Source of the DNA: Lucinisca nassula
Lineage: Eukaryota > Mollusca > Bivalvia > Lucinida > Lucinidae
Length of the DNA: 64,000 nucleotides
Direction: 5' to 3'
Assembly (NCBI GenBank): GCA_963580285.1
Contig: OY757014.1
Location: forward strand, 97,571,372 to 97,635,371
This document shows, piece by piece, positions 60,483 through 64,000 of the stretch. The notes under the pieces were generated by a model. The model made no database searches and was not told the DNA's origin. It saw only the letters and a program-made list of their open reading frames with translations. The translations under genes were made by a program, and so were the position numbers. Position 1 is the first letter of the stretch. Each line of letters starts with the position of its first letter.

Positions 60483-60778
60483 GTCTTCACTGATCTTGCC
60501 AAGGCTGTTCTTCTGTCACGGTTTATTTTTGTTATGGTTTGCCTTTGAGTGTATGTATCGCTTGTTTTTTTTGTTGTTGTTGTTGTTGTTGTTTTGGATA
60601 GCCAATTGACCATTTTGTGGGAAAGTCACTGTCCTTTTGGCTTTCCGCTATTGATGTTTCCATTAGGATCTAGTTATTTCATGTTTGTGTTTTTTCCCTT
60701 TGGTGTCTCTGAAAGACTCTCATGGGAGCTGTGGGTTAATTGTATCAATTCCTGATCATTGCCTTCACTTCTATTTTG
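60483..60778 (+). repeat. R1 interspersed repeat, 3' half
   Basis: It runs from CACTGATCTTGCCAAGGCTG and TTCTTCTGTCACGG through a (TTG)n expansion near 60,572-60,594 and CCATTTTGTGGGAAAGTCAC to ATTGCCTTCACTTCTATTTT. Confidence 0.8.
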
Positions 60779-60920
60779 CTGCTGACACTCCCCTTACTAA
60801 ATGTGGTAGTTCAGTCTGAAAAATGATTGGAAAATGTAATGATATAAAATTAATATAAGTGCAAAGCGCTTGTCAATGAAGAGAAATGAGTCACTACAGA
60901 GTAACATACTCAAAGGAAGC

Positions 60921-61690
60921 AACAGGCCCATGGGCCACTATGCTACTCACCAGAGCTCAGGTGCGCACTGCCCAATGGCAGCCACATATTTTAACATGAT
61001 ATCATTTTAATCTACCAATTATGAGGTCTCACAAATGAACCTCCATATCCAAATGAGCACCCATCTGGACTCAGTATCTGAAACATTAGGCATTTTATGA
61101 AGTAGAGGGTGTAGGGCATGGAAACACTGGAGCCCTGGTTGGTATCACTAAATGCGTCTTATAAGGAACAAGGATATATATGGTGTAGAAATGGGGACCT
61201 GTATGCCGGAGATATGAGGCCTCTTCAGTGGTGGAGGGGTTGGGGCATGCCTTGTTAATCCTAGGAAACCCAAGATTGTTGTCCCTATTTATGTTTATGG
61301 GTGGAAATCTGAATGGTTTCTGATATAGGAGGCCCTTCTATGAAGTGGAGAGGAGAGGGGTGGCCAGTTGGTGTGCTATTGATAAAGGAACAAGAACATA
61401 TATGATTATGGGGTGGGGATTTGAATGTTTTCTTAAATATATGGCCTTTTAAAGTGGAGGGGTGGGGCACATTGCCCCAGCACAAAGTGCAGGGATACAG
61501 ACTAACAGGCGCCCAGTCGCCCAAGACGCCTTAGTTTGGCCTGGGCGCCTAAGTTTCGAATAATAATGCCTATTAACCTACTGTAAAATTTGGATTTAAG
61601 GCAATCTGGGCGCCTAAAGCAAAATGCTTAGTCTGTATCCCTGAAGTGACCCCCCAGGTTGGTGTGATTGAATGTGTCTTATCATAAGGA
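60921..61690 (+). mobile_element. Hairpin-class element E14, 3' end missing
   Basis: 5' end AACAGGCCCATGGGCCACTA with ACTCACCAGAGCTCAGG, followed by about five E8-type monomers (AATATTTATAAGGAACAAGG-like, GGTTTCTGATATAGGAGGCC). A foreign block around 61,500-61,645 (CAGGCGCCCAGTCGCCCAAG, repeated GGGCGCCTAA) interrupts a monomer. No GACGGAC tract or hairpin is found before the retroelement at 61.7 kb. Confidence 0.65.
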
Positions 61691-61699
61691 ACAAGAATA

Positions 61700-61977
61700 T
61701 TCCATCCCAAATTGCACTACTGCCCACTTTCGAGCTTTTCAAAAGGGCAGTGTGAACAGTCAGCCATTCAATGCCAATGCGCTGTTTTTATCTTTTAACT
61801 TTCACTGTCAGCTTGCTTTCTGACTTTTAACATTTTAACCATATGATCTTTTTTTCCACCCTCACTAATAATTCTTCTGGAAACTTTTTTTTATAACTCT
61901 TCTTCTAGCATTGCTCAGACGTGCACCTGCATGTAATCCCCGCGAGGGGGTGATGCAGTATAGATATAGATAGATAG
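61700..61977 (+). mobile_element. 3' end of a non-LTR retroelement
   Basis: An AT-rich untranslated-looking stretch ends in a small hairpin (AATCCCCGCGAGGGGGTGA) and a short (GATA)n tail, TATAGATATAGATAGATAGG. This is typical of the 3' ends of CR1/Jockey-like elements in molluscs. No open frame belongs to it here. Confidence 0.5.
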
Positions 61978-63105
61978 GTATCTGTGTGGGACCACAGAGG
62001 AGTGGTCCTAAAAGAAGAAATTGAAAAAGTTCATAATAGAGCTGCTAGATTTGTAATGAGCAATTACTGCTTTGAAAGTCATCTGTTCGCTTGTTTGCTG
62101 ATGACTGTGTTTTGTATAGGAATAGATATACTTCTTCTGACTGTCTTATCTTACAAGATGACCTGGATAGCCTAGCACGTTGGGAGGCCGATTGGCAAAT
62201 GAAGTTCAATGTGGCCAAATGTCATTCAATGAGGGTGTCACGGCACCCTCCAGACAAGCAGATTAAATTCAACTACTCATTACATCAGCATACTTTGGAA
62301 CATGTCCAATCCGCAAAATATCTTGGTATCACCATCACTGATAATCTTGATTGGGGTCAACATATTTCTGAGATTACCTCTAAAGCAACTAGGACATTAG
62401 GGTTTCTTAGACGCAATTTGGCTTTTGCACCTAGGCAGACAAAGGATGTTGCATACAAAACCTTGGTTAGACCTCAATTAGAGTATGCATCACCTGTTTG
62501 GCATCCCCATGTTAAAACTCAGGTTCAACAGGTTGAGAAGGTTCAGAGGACGGCTGCCCGATGGACCTGCAGGCGATGGCAGAACAGAAGTAGTGTTGGT
62601 GAAATGCTCGATGAGCTGGAGTGGCCATCGTTGGAGGCCCGTCGCGAGCAGTCCTCTTTAACCTTCTTTTATAAGATACACTCTGACACAGTGTCTCTTA
62701 ATAAAGATAAATACTTGACCCCTGTGACTACTTCAACTCAAACAAGGGCATCAAAACTAAACAACAGTCAATATCGTAGGTACCAGGCCTATAGTGATGC
62801 CCTGAAGAATTCTTTCTTCCCTAGAACTATTCCTCAGTGGAACAGTCTTCCCTCCTCTGTGGTAAATGCCAAAACTGCAGAGGAGTTCAAAGCCCGCATG
62901 GTGTAGATTGAGACCCAGAGGTGTGCGTTTTAGTACACCTCTGAAAGCAGATTGTAAATAGATTGTAAATAGTTTTAAGAACCCATCCAGTGGGTGTTTT
63001 TTTGTTTGTTTTTTTTTTTTTGCTAAATTCTAAATTTAGTGCACCACCCAACTGAGGTAATGGCCAAGTATGACCGACTCAGTATATGAAGATAGATAGA
63101 GAAAC
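61978..63105 (+). pseudogene. Rearranged, 5'-truncated non-LTR retrotransposon RT
   Basis: Two pieces are joined in the wrong order. 61,978-62,080 reads SVWDHRGVVLKEEIEKVHN, RAARFVMSNYCFES, a segment that normally lies downstream of the catalytic core. From about 62,081 the frame changes to SVRLFADDCVLYR (the FADD catalytic box) and stays open for about 270 codons through KYLGITITDNLDWGQHI, FLRRNL, LVRPQLEYASPVWHP, VQRTAARW and the C-terminal NSLPSSVVNAKTAEEFKAR, to TAG at 62,906. The 3' UTR carries a CAGAGGTGT/ACACCTCTG hairpin (62,916-62,943) and ends near GATAGATAGAG. The N-terminal RT half and the endonuclease are absent. The long intact frame suggests a fairly recent insertion. Confidence 0.85.
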
Positions 63106-63300
63106 TGGGAGCATGACTGGAATACTAGGAAAATTAAGATGGGGGTCTCTCAAAAAAATGACTAACGTCCTGGTGTGTGAATGTCATTTGACACCAGTAA
63201 CATTGACATTCAGATTATGATAAATCAAACGCGCCCCATGTAAACTCTTTAGTTGTGCCGGCGGACTGTCTTCGTGCACTATCATGTAGGTAGTCTAACA

Positions 63301-63528
63301 CGGGCCTCCGTGGCCTAATGGATAAGAGGGCTGACTCTTAGTCATTAGGTCTATCACCGCCGTGGGTTCGAGCCTCGCTCGGGTCACGTGTGAGACGCCA
63401 AGTTCTGCAACGAAGGTCAGGTGGTTTTTCTCCGGGTACTCCGGTTTTCGCCCACCTATGATTAACGATCGGCTCGGTATGAGTGAAATAATCTTGAAAG
63501 GGCCGTAAAATCCAAACCAAAAAAAAAA
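63301..63528 (+). mobile_element. V-like tRNA-derived SINE, young copy
   Basis: The head GTGGCCTAATGGATAAGAGG (A box) and GGGTTCGAGCCTCGC (B box) are tRNA-like. The body has GGTCACGTGTGAGACGCCAA and TTTTCTCCGGGTACTCCGGT, the V-type core. It ends CTTGAAAGGGCCGTAAAATC, CAAACC and an A10 tail. An older copy lies inverted at 25,425-25,645. Confidence 0.75.
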
Positions 63529-63899
63529 TGGTAGTCTAAGGTCTTGTTCCCAGTCTTACCTGGTGCTATGATATTATTTATGTTTGAAGTTTTGAAGTTT
63601 TATTATCGACTATCACCCCTAACTGGGGTACAAGTCAAAAGTACAACAAATATAACAACATAACATTTTGAGGAAAGTTACAAATTAAGCAACCTGACTA
63701 GATCTGGAGACTAGAATATTGAAAGTCACTATCTATAATAGTAGCAATGACTAGAGTCTTTCATAATTGTGTACTAAATGTCACTGTAATAATAACACTG
63801 ATTATAAAGTCTTTCTATGCATAATAAACACAACTGAATGTGTTTTAGAGTTCATGTTGCTCAACCCCTACCCTGCTGTAGACGACAAGCCCTATCTTT

Positions 63900-63968
63900 G
63901 CAAACAGTGTAGACCCAGATCAGATGGCTTCTGAAGAAGCCATCCGATCAGGATCTACACTGTTTGAC
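63900..63968. repeat. M1-core palindrome
   Basis: A 69-bp inverted repeat, GCAAACAGTGTAGACCCAGA through GGCTTC, TGAA, GAAGCC to TCTACACTGTTTG. It is the best preserved form of the M1 core. The outer part (AACCCCTACCCTGC, 63,863) is present on the left; the right side runs off the window. Confidence 0.7.
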
Positions 63969-64000
63969 ATTCAGTTTACAAACCCTTAGAAATAAATGTC

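Overview
The window looks like non-coding, repeat-dominated DNA from an animal nuclear genome, most likely a bivalve mollusc. This rests on tRNA-derived SINEs with V-like and Meta-like cores, non-LTR and other reverse-transcriptase debris, a Helitron2/Helentron-type rolling-circle transposon, and many minisatellite-bearing elements that end in a (GACGGAC)n tract plus a short hairpin. Base composition is AT-rich, there is no operon-like gene packing, and the only plausible host coding sequence is short exons with good splice signals. The species cannot be fixed from this sequence alone.

Layout. 1-12.6 kb: reverse-transcriptase remnants (1-720), then a chain of minisatellite elements (2.63-4.74, 5.1-8.57 and 8.74-11.88 kb), the last holding three nearly identical 970-bp higher-order units. 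12.6-30.1 kb: two host-like exons on the minus strand (12.84-13.24 and 29.98-30.12 kb) separated by more arrays (13.97-15.37, 15.85-17.35, 17.5-20.0, 21.5-22.5, 25.74-27.72, 27.80-29.92 kb), SINEs, MITEs and foldback palindromes. 30.1-35.6 kb: reverse-transcriptase debris, MITEs, two abutting hairpin elements (31.92-34.2 kb) and a tRNA-SINE with clear target-site duplications. 35.6-44.0 kb: one large Helitron2/Helentron on the minus strand. 44.0-64.0 kb: copies of a roughly 530-bp uncharacterised repeat (called R1 here), a third SINE family, arrays at 46.5-47.7, 49.1-53.3 and 56.0-57.7 kb, three more candidate minus-strand exons (48.3, 49.0 and 53.5 kb), a MITE-like element with perfect 20-bp TIRs (58.2 kb), and a rearranged 5'-truncated non-LTR retrotransposon (62.0-63.1 kb).

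The transposon is the main coding content. Read along the minus strand from 43,730 to 35,879 it encodes, in order: a low-complexity head, a cysteine-protease-like domain of the herpes-tegument/C76 type, nine copies of a 21-residue charged repeat, a Cys-rich plus DUF6570-like region, a HUH Rep domain, a PIF1-like SF1 helicase and an AP-type endonuclease (EEP) domain. One in-frame stop and four frameshifts interrupt what looks like a single protein of about 2,600 residues. Two of the frameshifts lie in 8-base homopolymers, so the copy is either recently dead or partly a victim of sequencing error. It lies in what may be an intron of the host gene, in the same orientation.

Two patterns stand out beyond the transposon. 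Unrelated minisatellite arrays share one terminal architecture: a 5' palindrome followed by GCTCACC, and a 3' GACGGAC tract plus terminal hairpin. Several unrelated monomers also carry the nuclear-receptor-type motif TCAAGGTCA/TGACCTTGA.
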